This document shows positions 41,125 through 49,118 of a DNA stretch of 55,224 bases, piece by piece. Source of the stretch: CAZFVY01 sp964522665 (GTDB lineage Bacteria; Verrucomicrobiota; Verrucomicrobiia; Limisphaerales; CAZFVY01). The translations under genes were made by a program, and so were the position numbers. Position 1 is the first letter of the stretch, and every line of letters starts with the position of its first letter. Where the stretch lies: the NCBI GenBank assembly GCA_964522665.1, contig CAZFVY010000038.1, positions 1 through 55,224 on the forward strand, given 5' to 3'. Under the pieces are notes generated by a model. That model had not been told where the DNA came from, ran no database searches, and worked only from the letters and a program-made list of their open reading frames with translations.

Positions 41125-41883
41125 TCAAAAGCCAATACTCGCGCCGCCATCGACCGGCAGCACGACGCCGGTGACAAAGCGGGCCGCCGGAGAACACAAA
41201 TAGGTCGCCGCCAGTCCGACGTCCTCGGGGGAACCAAAACAATTCATCGGCGTCCGACTCAGAATCTTCCGCGACCGCTCGGGATCACCCGCGAGCGCTT
41301 GGCGCATCATGTCGGAGTCGATCCACCCGGGCGCGATGGCGTTGACTCGCACTCCCTGACTGGAGACTTCCGCCGCCAGCGTCCGCACCATGCCCAGGTG
41401 GGCCGACTTGGCGGCGGCGTAAGCCATGACGTAGGGGATGCCAAACAGCGACGCCATCGAGGCGGTGAAAAGGATATTGCCATGTTTGCGTTCAAGCATT
41501 CCGGGCAACAAAGCGCGAATCAGGCTGAATGCCGCGACGACGTGAGTTTGCAGAACCGCTTCCAACTCGGCGGGAGTGGTGTCCACGGCGGGCTTTTTGA
41601 GATGAATGCCGGCGTTATTCACCAAAATCGAGATCGGCCCGCGGCGCTTCGTCACTCGGGCGATGAATTCGGCCGCCGCGCCCACTTCGGTGATGTCGTG
41701 CGCCTCCACCGTCGCCGATTTACCGAGCTTCGCCGCGGCGGACTTCAATACCTCCGCGCGCCGCCCCACGAGGACAACCCGAGCTCCCGCTTGCGTAAAG
41801 CTGGTCGCGATGCCTAATCCGATGCCGCTGCCGCCGCCAGTGATCAGCGCGGTTTCACCTTTCAAAGAGAATGGGTTCTTCAT
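41125..41883 (-). CDS. short-chain dehydrogenase/reductase (sugar- or uronate-type)
   Basis: A 252-aa classical SDR. It has the NAD(P)-binding TGGGSGIG motif (15-22), NNAG, the catalytic Ser in FTASMAS, the YAAAK active-site motif (Tyr and Lys) and the C-terminal PGWIDSDM and PVDGG segments. The GRR after the second strand (VVLVGRRAE) is compatible with NADP(H). Resemblance is to gluconate 5-dehydrogenase and KduD-type enzymes. Standing immediately upstream of a glucuronidase, it may reduce or oxidise a released uronic acid or sugar acid. The substrate is inferred from context only. Cytoplasmic. Confidence 0.85.
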   Translation of the reverse strand: MKNPFSLKGETALITGGGSGIGLGIATSFTQAGARVVLVGRRAEVLKSAAAKLGKSATVEAHDITEVGAAAEFIARVTKRRGPISILVNNAGIHLKKPAVDTTPAELEAVLQTHVVAAFSLIRALLPGMLERKHGNILFTASMASLFGIPYVMAYAAAKSAHLGMVRTLAAEVSSQGVRVNAIAPGWIDSDMMRQALAGDPERSRKILSRTPMNCFGSPEDVGLAATYLCSPAARFVTGVVLPVDGGASIGF

Positions 41884-41943
41884 ATCTCACCGTACCCGCG
41901 GCGAGCCGCAAGAACTCAAATCTGCGGCCCGCGCTGAGCGGCG

Positions 41944-44900
41944 TCAGCGCAGTTCCTGGACGCGGAAGAAGCAGCGCGGCAGGGTTCCGGGACTGGCGTC
42001 GAAGAAATTGAACGTTGAGCCGCCCAATGTGTTTGTGCCGATTGAAACCCAATCGACCAAATTCGTCGAAGTCTGCAGCAAATAGCGACTGCCCGGGATG
42101 CCGTGAAAGATGAATTGGAATTGGCCGCCACTGATGGAAGCTCCGGCCAACTGGACCGACTGCGCCAGACTCAGTGAGATCGCGCCGGACGCGCCGTTCG
42201 CGCCGTCAACGGCGATCTCATACTCCGTCCCCGCGACGGCGGCGAAGGTGACCAGACTGGTCTGGCCGCCCGCCGGGTCATCATCGTTGCTCGCGACCGC
42301 GACTAGATTACTGATCGACGTTCCGGTATAGACCGCGAGCAACGTGTCAAACGCGCTGCCGCGGGTACTGATCGTCACGGGGCCATTCGCCGGCGCAACC
42401 CACGAATACCAGACGGAAGCCCCACCCGCGGAGCCGGCGTGTTGAGGCTCACCGGACTCCTTGGTCGCCCCGGCGTTCGAGCCGGTCACGGTCGCCGCCG
42501 CGCCCGTCAGCGCGATTCGGTTAGTGAAATTGTCGTTCGCCGGCGCCAGCAGAGTGGCCACCGAGAGCGTGATGTTGCCAACCGCGCCCGCCTTGCCATC
42601 GACGGCGATCCGATAAGTCGCGCCGGCGGCGGCGATAAACGTGACCCGGCTGGTCACGCCACCATCGGGATCATCGTCGTTGCTGACCACGTTGGTGAGG
42701 CCGGACACCGTGCCGCCCAAATAGACGCCGAGCAGCGTATCGAAACTGCTTCCCGCCGTGGTGATACTCACCGGCCCACCGGCCGGGGCGGTCCACGACC
42801 ACCAGACCGAATGGCCACCGGCGTCGCCCGCGTGGATCGGTTCGCCGGTTTCTTTCGTCGCCGCGGAGTTGAAGCCGGTCACCGTGGCCGAAAGCCCCGT
42901 AATCGCGATACTGTTCGTGAAATTGTCGTTGGCCGGCGCCACCGAAGGCCCGACGTTAAGGGTGATCGCGCCTGTCTGGTCGCCGAACGCATCGACAGCG
43001 ATCGCGTAAACGCCCGTTGCCACGGCGTTGAAAGTAACCCGGCTCGTTTGACCGCCCAGCGGATCGTCATCATTCGCGGCCACCGGGGTCAACGCGGTCA
43101 CCGCCGAGCCGGTGTAAACCGCGAGCAAGGTGTCGAAAGAGCTGCCGGTCGTCGTCATCGTGATCGGCCCGCTCGACGGCGCGGTCCACGACCACCAGAC
43201 GGAATGGCGCCCGGGGTAATTCGCGTGCCCTGGTTCGCCGCTTTCTTCCGTGGCGCCGACGTTGGAACCGGTGACCACGGCGGCAGTGCCGGAGATCGCG
43301 ATGCGGTTGGTAAAATTATCGTTCGCGGGCGGCGGACTCACGGTCAAGTCGAGGTTGAGCGTGATGGTACCCGCGGCGCCTAATGAACCATCGACCGCGA
43401 TCGCGTAGCTCGTCCCGGCGGCGACGTTCGTGATCGTTACGCGGCTGGAGGCCCCGCCGTTGGGATCATTGTCGTTACTGGCGACCGCCGTAAGATTCGA
43501 CACGACCGAGCCGGTGTAAACCGCAAGCAATGTATCAAAGGTGCTGCCCGCCGTCGTGATCGTCAGCGTGCCGTTCGAAGGCGCGGTCCAACTCCACCAA
43601 ACCGAGTCGCCGCCCGCCACGCCCGCGTGATTTGGTTCTCCGGATTCCTTCGTGGCGCCGACGTTCGAGCCGCCCGCGCGGATGGAAGTCCCGGAGATTG
43701 GCGTCGCATTTGTGAAGCTGTCGTTCGGAATTGACGGACCGTCGGCGATCCGAACGACAAACGCATTCCCGGTCGCGCTGCCGATATTGGGCTGGGCGGG
43801 AGCCACGGTTGGGAAATCGACCGAGGCGGTTTGGCCCACGACGTAGGCGTGGCCGACGCCGTCGAGCGAGACCGCGTAAGCGATGTCGTTGATACTGCCC
43901 CCAAGATAGGTGGAATAAATGTACGCCGTCCCGGCGGGATTGACCCGCGTGATGAACGCGTCCGTAAAGGCATTCGTGCGGCTCATTTGAAACGGATCGA
44001 CGACGGGGAAATCGCTCGAGCCGGTCTGGCCCACCACGTAGGCGCTGCCCGTCGAGTCCACGGCGACACCCCAAGCGTTATCGGAACTGGTACCGCCCAA
44101 ATAGGTCGAGTAAACCAACGTGGCGCCGGTCGGGTCGATTTTGGTCACGAACGCGTCGCTGGCGCCCGAGAGCGCCGCCTGAATTGCGTTCGCGGTTGGA
44201 AAGTTGGTCGAGACCGTCTCGCCGACGGCGTAGGTGTTGCCCGCGCTATCAACGGCGACGCGGAAGCCGAGGTCCTTGTCGTTGCCGCCAAGGTAGGTCG
44301 AGAAAACCAGCGCAGAACCGGCGGGATTGAGGCGGACCACAAAGACGTCCAGCCCGCCACCGTTCGTGCTCTGGATCGGATTGACCACGGGGAAATTAGT
44401 GGAGGCGGTAAAGCCTACGACCGACGCGTATCCGGCGGGATCGACGGCGATGCCCTGGCCTTCGTCAACGTCGTAACCTCCGAGTAACGTTCCATAAACC
44501 AGCGCGCCGCCCTGTGGATTCAGCTTCACGACGAAGGCGTCGTTCGTCCCGACGCCACCGTGGACGGTCTGAATCGGGTTAAGCGTGGGAAAATCGCCCG
44601 ATTGAGTTTGGCCGGTGACATAGGCGTTGCCGGCCGAATCGACGGCGATCGCGGTCGCCGTGTCGGCGTTGGTCCCGCCGAGGTAGGTCGAGTAGATCAA
44701 GGCTGAGCCGTCCGATTTCATCTTGAGCACGAACGCATCGAACGGATGGATATTGAAGTAGCTGTCCGGGGCGCCGTGAATGCTTTTCTGAAAGGCGTTG
44801 ACCGTGGGAAAATTCGTCGAAGCGGTGAAGCCAGCCACATAAACATCGCTGTTTTGGTCCAGGGCGATGCCCAACGCTCCGTCATCCTCGTCGCCGCCGA

Positions 44901-46011
44901 TATAACTGCAATACAAGAGCACGCCGGCGGCATTGAATTTGGCGACAAACGCATCCCCGACCTGCCCGCCCATATAGGTTGGTTGCAAGGCTTTCGCCGA
45001 CCACAAGGTCGGCGAGGTCGTTTGCCCGGCCACGTAGATATTTCCCGCGGCATCGGCCGCGACATCCCAAGCCTGGTCCAGTCCGGTCCGGCCAAGATAC
45101 GTCGCGTAGCTCAATACGGGATCGATGACCAACGCGCGAGTCGAGTCATACGCGCCAACCTCGAACGAAACCGCCTGACGCGCATCAGACTTGGCGCCGC
45201 CCGAAACGGCCAAGGTGTATCGACTAGCAACCTCCCGGCGCTCCCCGTTGATATCCTGATAAACCACCGGTTTGCGCAAATACAGGGTGCGGCCGCCCAG
45301 CGTCATCGCCAAATCACCGCTGGGGTCAAGCGAGACCACGCCGGCTCCCTCGAATCCCAGGGAGATCGCCCGCGGGTCGGCGCCCGGCGCCACCACGAAA
45401 TCGTATTCCAATTGGCGCTGATTGCCGTAGTAGATCAAATCCACCCCTGGATAAACCTGGGCGTATCGGACTTGGGCATAGGTCGGAACGTTTGTGCGCC
45501 ACTGGGAAGCGTCGGCGCCGAGCAGGTAATTAACCTTGCCGGGCAGCGTGTGAATCCCGACCGGGACGGCTGAACCGGTCGCCCCAACCAGACTCATCCG
45601 CAAGGCTTGCAGCCCGTGCGCGCCGCGCGACGCTGAATCGGTGGCGGCCGGTGACGAGACCGCTGAAAGGCGACTTGTTCCGTCACTCGGGGCGTTTAGG
45701 CGCAGCTCGGCGCCAGCGGAGTCCAAGACCAACTCATAGCCGTCGCCCCGGGCGAGGTAACCGGCGCCGCGATCGCCTGCGCCCGTCCGGGCTTCAAAAT
45801 GGAGCGGCGAATTGGCGTAGGCGCCATCGAAGCTGCCGCGCGCCGCCGGCGTTAGCCGTTGCCGCGCGGCCGGCACGCCGGGGGAAGCGGTCGTTTCACC
45901 AGGACGCTTCGGCGCCTCGACGCCATTGGCCAAGACCAATCCGCCGGTCATCAACGCCGCGAATAATAGGCCCTTCGAAATTCTCAGACAGGCTCTCAAA
46001 CCGCTTTCCAT
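41944..46011 (-). CDS. exported SBBP beta-propeller protein with four PPC-like repeats
   Basis: About 1,355 aa. The ATG at 46011 gives a signal peptide (RISKGLLFAALMTGGLVLA). A DUF7948-like N-terminal region (about 60-290, NYLLGADASQWRTNVPTYAQ and VYPGVDLIYYGNQRQLEYDF) precedes roughly eight SBBP repeats (about 300-755). The repeats are built on YSTYLGGT..D.A..IAVDS.GNAYVTGQT..DFP and form a propeller. Four pre-peptidase C-terminal-like repeats follow (about 758-1290), each beginning ND(N/S)FTN and carrying SGEP.HA, SVWWSW.AP and SFDTLL.VY. The end is the verrucomicrobial tail (YLLQTSTNLVDWVSIG). Cell-surface or secreted; no catalytic domain was seen. It is the second large surface protein of the window but shares only the tail type with the giant one. 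Confidence 0.85.
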   Translation of the reverse strand: MESGLRACLRISKGLLFAALMTGGLVLANGVEAPKRPGETTASPGVPAARQRLTPAARGSFDGAYANSPLHFEARTGAGDRGAGYLARGDGYELVLDSAGAELRLNAPSDGTSRLSAVSSPAATDSASRGAHGLQALRMSLVGATGSAVPVGIHTLPGKVNYLLGADASQWRTNVPTYAQVRYAQVYPGVDLIYYGNQRQLEYDFVVAPGADPRAISLGFEGAGVVSLDPSGDLAMTLGGRTLYLRKPVVYQDINGERREVASRYTLAVSGGAKSDARQAVSFEVGAYDSTRALVIDPVLSYATYLGRTGLDQAWDVAADAAGNIYVAGQTTSPTLWSAKALQPTYMGGQVGDAFVAKFNAAGVLLYCSYIGGDEDDGALGIALDQNSDVYVAGFTASTNFPTVNAFQKSIHGAPDSYFNIHPFDAFVLKMKSDGSALIYSTYLGGTNADTATAIAVDSAGNAYVTGQTQSGDFPTLNPIQTVHGGVGTNDAFVVKLNPQGGALVYGTLLGGYDVDEGQGIAVDPAGYASVVGFTASTNFPVVNPIQSTNGGGLDVFVVRLNPAGSALVFSTYLGGNDKDLGFRVAVDSAGNTYAVGETVSTNFPTANAIQAALSGASDAFVTKIDPTGATLVYSTYLGGTSSDNAWGVAVDSTGSAYVVGQTGSSDFPVVDPFQMSRTNAFTDAFITRVNPAGTAYIYSTYLGGSINDIAYAVSLDGVGHAYVVGQTASVDFPTVAPAQPNIGSATGNAFVVRIADGPSIPNDSFTNATPISGTSIRAGGSNVGATKESGEPNHAGVAGGDSVWWSWTAPSNGTLTITTAGSTFDTLLAVYTGSVVSNLTAVASNDNDPNGGASSRVTITNVAAGTSYAIAVDGSLGAAGTITLNLDLTVSPPPANDNFTNRIAISGTAAVVTGSNVGATEESGEPGHANYPGRHSVWWSWTAPSSGPITMTTTGSSFDTLLAVYTGSAVTALTPVAANDDDPLGGQTSRVTFNAVATGVYAIAVDAFGDQTGAITLNVGPSVAPANDNFTNSIAITGLSATVTGFNSAATKETGEPIHAGDAGGHSVWWSWTAPAGGPVSITTAGSSFDTLLGVYLGGTVSGLTNVVSNDDDPDGGVTSRVTFIAAAGATYRIAVDGKAGAVGNITLSVATLLAPANDNFTNRIALTGAAATVTGSNAGATKESGEPQHAGSAGGASVWYSWVAPANGPVTISTRGSAFDTLLAVYTGTSISNLVAVASNDDDPAGGQTSLVTFAAVAGTEYEIAVDGANGASGAISLSLAQSVQLAGASISGGQFQFIFHGIPGSRYLLQTSTNLVDWVSIGTNTLGGSTFNFFDASPGTLPRCFFRVQELR

Positions 46012-46244
46012 AAAGTATATTGCATTCGCAATCTGGCTGTCATCTTGGTGCATTCAACCGAAGAGTGTCAAAGGTTTTACGGGGCCGTCAAAAGGGCAAG
46101 AAACCGGTCTGTCTCGGGCGCCAAGGCTCAGGCGTCAGCATTTTCGCTCGACGCGCCGCCGGGCTTGCGTGTCAGCGGCCGCCCGACAATACTGACGGCG
46201 AAGTCGCTCGGAACGCCGCCCGCGGGCTGGTTCGAGCCGCAAAT

Positions 46245-46832
46245 ATGCCAACACGTTGTCACTGGGCCACGAGCGATCTGATGGCCGCCTACCACGATTC
46301 GGAATGGGGTATTCCCGTGCACGATGACCGGCGCTTGTTCGAGTTTCTGATCCTTGAAGGAGCCCAAGCCGGCCTGAGTTGGGAAACGATTCTCAAGAAG
46401 CGCGAGAATTATCGCCGCGCCTTCGACCAATTCGACGCCGCCGTGATCGCCCGCTACGGCGACGCCAAGGTAACGGCCCTGCTCGCCGACGCCGGAATCG
46501 TCCGCAATCGTCTCAAGATACTCTCGGTGATCAAAAACGCGCGGGCGTTCCTGGCCGCGCAAAAGGAATTCGGCAGCTTTGACGCCTGCGTCTGGCGGCA
46601 CGTCGGCGGGAAGCCCAAGGTTAATGAATGGACGTCCAGCCAGAAACTCCCCAGCAGGACGATCGAGTCAGACGCGATGAGCAAGGACTTGAAAAAGCGG
46701 GGATTCAACTTTGTCGGCTCGACGATTTGCTATGCGTTTATGCAGGCGGTGGGGATGGTCAACGACCACGCCGTCGGTTGTTTCCGTCACGAACCAACCC
46801 GCCGGGCCGGCTCCAAATCCGCCAACTCATGA
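46245..46832 (+). CDS. tag: DNA-3-methyladenine glycosylase I
   Basis: A 195-aa homologue of E. coli Tag along its whole length: CHWATSDLMAAYHDSEWGIP, LFEFLILEGAQAGLSWETIL, KKRENYRRAFDQFDAA, LKKRGFNFVGSTICYAFMQA and VGMVNDHAVGCFRH. Zinc ligands Cys5, His17 and the C-terminal His/Cys pair are present, as is the conserved Glu38. It removes 3-methyladenine from alkylated DNA to start base-excision repair. The ATG at 46245 fits the family start; the frame is open farther upstream but lacks homology. Its stop overlaps the next gene's start (ATGA), so a DNA-repair enzyme and an exported hydrolase are co-translated. Confidence 0.95.
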   Translation: MPTRCHWATSDLMAAYHDSEWGIPVHDDRRLFEFLILEGAQAGLSWETILKKRENYRRAFDQFDAAVIARYGDAKVTALLADAGIVRNRLKILSVIKNARAFLAAQKEFGSFDACVWRHVGGKPKVNEWTSSQKLPSRTIESDAMSKDLKKRGFNFVGSTICYAFMQAVGMVNDHAVGCFRHEPTRRAGSKSANS

Positions 46833-48217
46833 CCTCCGACTCGTTGCCCGCATCGTTGTTCAGAACAACCGGAAGAATGGCTCGGGGCGTACTGGCCGGA
46901 GTGCTCCTGCTATCCTTCGCGCTGCCAGGGATCAGTCGCGGCGCGGCTTCGCTTCCCGAGGCCAAGCGCATTGTTTTCCTCGGCGACAGTATCACCTACA
47001 GCGGGGAATACATCGACTACCTTGACGCCTGCCTGCGCACCCGTTTTCCCGAGCGCGAGTTTGAATTGCTCGACCTGGGTTTGCCGAGTGAAACGGTCTC
47101 CGGCCTCTCCGAGCCGGGCCATGCGGGCGGCGCCTTTCCCCGCCCCGACCTTCACGAACGCCTCGACCGGGTACTCGTCAAAACGAAACCCGACCTCATC
47201 ATCGCCTGTTACGGTATGAATGACGGGATTTATTTTCCGTTTTCTGACGAACGTTTCGCCAAATACCAGGATGGCGTCCAGCGTCTCGTTCAGCGGGCGG
47301 CCAAGGACCGCATTCCCATCATTCTATTGACGCCGCCAACCTTCGACCCCATTCCGCTGAAAGAGCACACTCTCCCCGCGGGACGGACGGCTTATCCCAT
47401 GCCTTACCATGATTACAACCAAGTGTTGGATCGTTACGCCGACTGGCTGCTCGCGCAACGCAGTCAAGGTTGGACCATCATCGACATCCATGGACCGATG
47501 AACCACCACCTGGCGGCGCGGCGTCGCCAAACTCCTGACTACTTGCTGGCCGGTGACGGCGTTCACGCGAACGCCTTCGGCCACTGGCTGTTCACGCAAC
47601 AAATTCTGGTGGCTTGGAACGTCCCGGCGGAGGTTGACACGCTGGATCTGGACGCGCGGATCATGAAAGTGCGGCAAGGCCAGATCAGTGAACTGACCAT
47701 CGGCTCACAGGGCATTCAATTCTCCTGGCGCACCCGTCTCCCGATGCCCTTCGACCCGCAGTGGGACCCGCAATCGGTCGCGCTGGAGCGGATCGCGGAT
47801 CGTTTCAATCGCCACCGCCTGATCGTTCGCGGGGCGCCAGCGCTTAAGTACAATGTATTCGAGAGCGACCGGTTGCTGGGCACGTTCAGTCACGACCAAC
47901 TCGCGCAAGGGATCGATTTGCTGCAATTTCCATCCCTGCTGACGAATGAACGCGGCGCCAAATTGTTGAAATTGATTCATCAACGTCAACGGCTGCTCAC
48001 GGACGCATGGCTGACCGATACCGGCCACCGGCGCCCCGGAATGAATAAAGGTTTGCCGCTGGCGACGGCGCAGGAACAAGCCGCCGCGCTCAACAGCGAC
48101 ATCCGGGAATTGAGCGCGCCGATTCGCCTCCGTTGGCGACTGACGCCCGTGGACGCGACTCACGCGCCCGCCGCCGGCGCCGTTCCGTCCGTCACCGCCC
48201 CGCCTCAACGGCCCTAG
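46829..48217 (+). CDS. exported SGNH/GDSL-family hydrolase
   Basis: A 462-aa protein with an N-terminal export signal (MARGVLAGVLLLSFALPG at 17-34). An SGNH esterase domain follows: block I GDSIT with nucleophile Ser54, block III GMND (129-132, oxyanion Asn131) and block V GDGVHANAFGH with Asp243 and His246. The C-terminal half (about 270-462) is an extra domain including a recurring 'RFNRHRLIVRGAPALKYNVF' region, as in verrucomicrobial and planctomycete SGNH proteins. Likely a periplasmic or secreted carbohydrate or acyl esterase. The family could fit the polysaccharide theme of the GH115 genes, but the substrate is unknown. It overlaps the tag gene by 4 bp. Confidence 0.85.
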   Translation: MTSDSLPASLFRTTGRMARGVLAGVLLLSFALPGISRGAASLPEAKRIVFLGDSITYSGEYIDYLDACLRTRFPEREFELLDLGLPSETVSGLSEPGHAGGAFPRPDLHERLDRVLVKTKPDLIIACYGMNDGIYFPFSDERFAKYQDGVQRLVQRAAKDRIPIILLTPPTFDPIPLKEHTLPAGRTAYPMPYHDYNQVLDRYADWLLAQRSQGWTIIDIHGPMNHHLAARRRQTPDYLLAGDGVHANAFGHWLFTQQILVAWNVPAEVDTLDLDARIMKVRQGQISELTIGSQGIQFSWRTRLPMPFDPQWDPQSVALERIADRFNRHRLIVRGAPALKYNVFESDRLLGTFSHDQLAQGIDLLQFPSLLTNERGAKLLKLIHQRQRLLTDAWLTDTGHRRPGMNKGLPLATAQEQAAALNSDIRELSAPIRLRWRLTPVDATHAPAAGAVPSVTAPPQRP

Positions 48218-48251
48218 CCAATCAGCCGGTTAGCGCCCGGTCAAGTAAGGT

Positions 48252-48291
48252 CCGAGAATCGCCCTCCCGGCATCGGTTCAGCGATTCTCGG
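48252..48291. terminator. 11-bp inverted repeat at the convergent gene junction
   Basis: CCGAGAATCGC (48252-48262) and GCGATTCTCGG (48281-48291) are perfect complements around an 18-nt loop. The structure lies in the gap after the SGNH hydrolase and covers the last codons and stop of the DUF2239 gene. It would form on transcripts from either strand. No T-run follows on either side, so it is at best a non-classical terminator or an RNA-end stabiliser. Confidence 0.4.
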
Positions 48292-48964
48292 GCAACGCGC
48301 TGGTCTTTCCGGAGGAGGTTTCTGGCTCGGCCAGCAACCGGGTTAGCAGCTTATTTAAATAGGCCCGAACATCTTTCGGCCACGGCGCGATCAATTCGCC
48401 GACCCGGGAGTACTTGCCGGCGTAGAAGGCCCGCAGCGCCTCCTCAAATTCGGGCAAATTACCGGCCAACACCGACATAAACCGATAGACCGCCTCATGG
48501 GCTTCTCGCGCCTCCTCCAGTCGTTGGTTCGCCCGCTTTGCCTGCTCGACCAGACGCCGCAACGTCACCGAAGCGCCGCCCGGCTGGCGATTGAGCCAAT
48601 CCCAGTGACGCGGAAACAAGGTCACTTCTCGGCCAACCACCCCTAGCTTCGGCCGGCCGGGCAGGCGTTTCTCGGACGCGTCGGGGATCTCGGGCGGGGC
48701 CGTTTCAGCCTCGGTCCGCACTAGCCGTTGCATGACTTCGTCAGTCGGTCCCCGAAAGTCAATCTCGACCACCCGGCCGGTCGCGTCATCGAAGATCACC
48801 ACGGGCGCTCGCTCGCCGCGCTCCAGAACCGCTTTTGTCGCTCGAGCAACATCTGTAAGTTCTCCGTCATGAATAAGTTGATACCCTTCGAAGGCCGCGC
48901 AGCGAGCGGGGAGATCGCCGGTCAACGGCCGCGGGTGTTGGCGGGGAAGCCTTGGTAGATTCAT
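48278..48964 (-). CDS. DUF2239-family protein
   Basis: A 228-aa protein of the DUF2239 family. The N-terminal part (CAAFEGYQLIHDGELTDVAR, VVIFDDATGRVVEIDFRG) and the conserved central motif GRPKLGVVGREVTLFPRHWD, WLNRQPGGASVTLRRLVEQA, then FMSVLAGNLPEFEEALRAFY and PWPKDVRAYL fix the assignment. The start at 48964 was chosen because upstream sequence is AT-rich and non-coding in style. The molecular function of the family is not established. The central region has a ribbon-helix-helix-like flavour, which would fit a DNA-binding role, but this is a guess. Two operator-like repeats lie immediately upstream. Confidence 0.8.
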   Translation of the reverse strand: MNLPRLPRQHPRPLTGDLPARCAAFEGYQLIHDGELTDVARATKAVLERGERAPVVIFDDATGRVVEIDFRGPTDEVMQRLVRTEAETAPPEIPDASEKRLPGRPKLGVVGREVTLFPRHWDWLNRQPGGASVTLRRLVEQAKRANQRLEEAREAHEAVYRFMSVLAGNLPEFEEALRAFYAGKYSRVGELIAPWPKDVRAYLNKLLTRLLAEPETSSGKTSALPENR

Positions 48965-48972
48965 TGCGGTCT

Positions 48973-49018
48973 TTTTACCAAGGTAAAATAGATATGTAAA
49001 TATTATCCTGGTAAAATA
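48973..49018. promoter_or_regulatory. palindrome plus direct repeats upstream of the DUF2239 gene
   Basis: TTTTACC-AA-GGTAAAA (48973-48988) is a perfect 16-bp dyad ending 9 bp from the DUF2239 start. The half GGTAAAATA recurs exactly at 48982-48990 and 49010-49018, 28 bp apart, with a weaker partner half (TTATCC) beside the second copy. The block is strikingly AT-rich in a GC-rich region and also lies in the divergent gap before the PpiD-like gene. It looks like a pair of operator sites, perhaps for autoregulation. Confidence 0.55.
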
Positions 49019-49118
49019 TATTTGAAACCACCACGGGGGCCGCGCTTTTCTGCCTTTTACGTTTGACCAAGCGATCACGTCGTGGTTACGGTGCGCACCT
49101 TAATTTGCAAATGGGACT

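Noticed and set aside
46012..46045. Sigma70-like promoter ATGACA-N18-TATACT in front of the SBBP protein gene (minus strand)
   Set aside because: The -10 box is only 2 nt from the chosen ATG, so transcription would start inside the gene. It may be chance, or the start may be further downstream.
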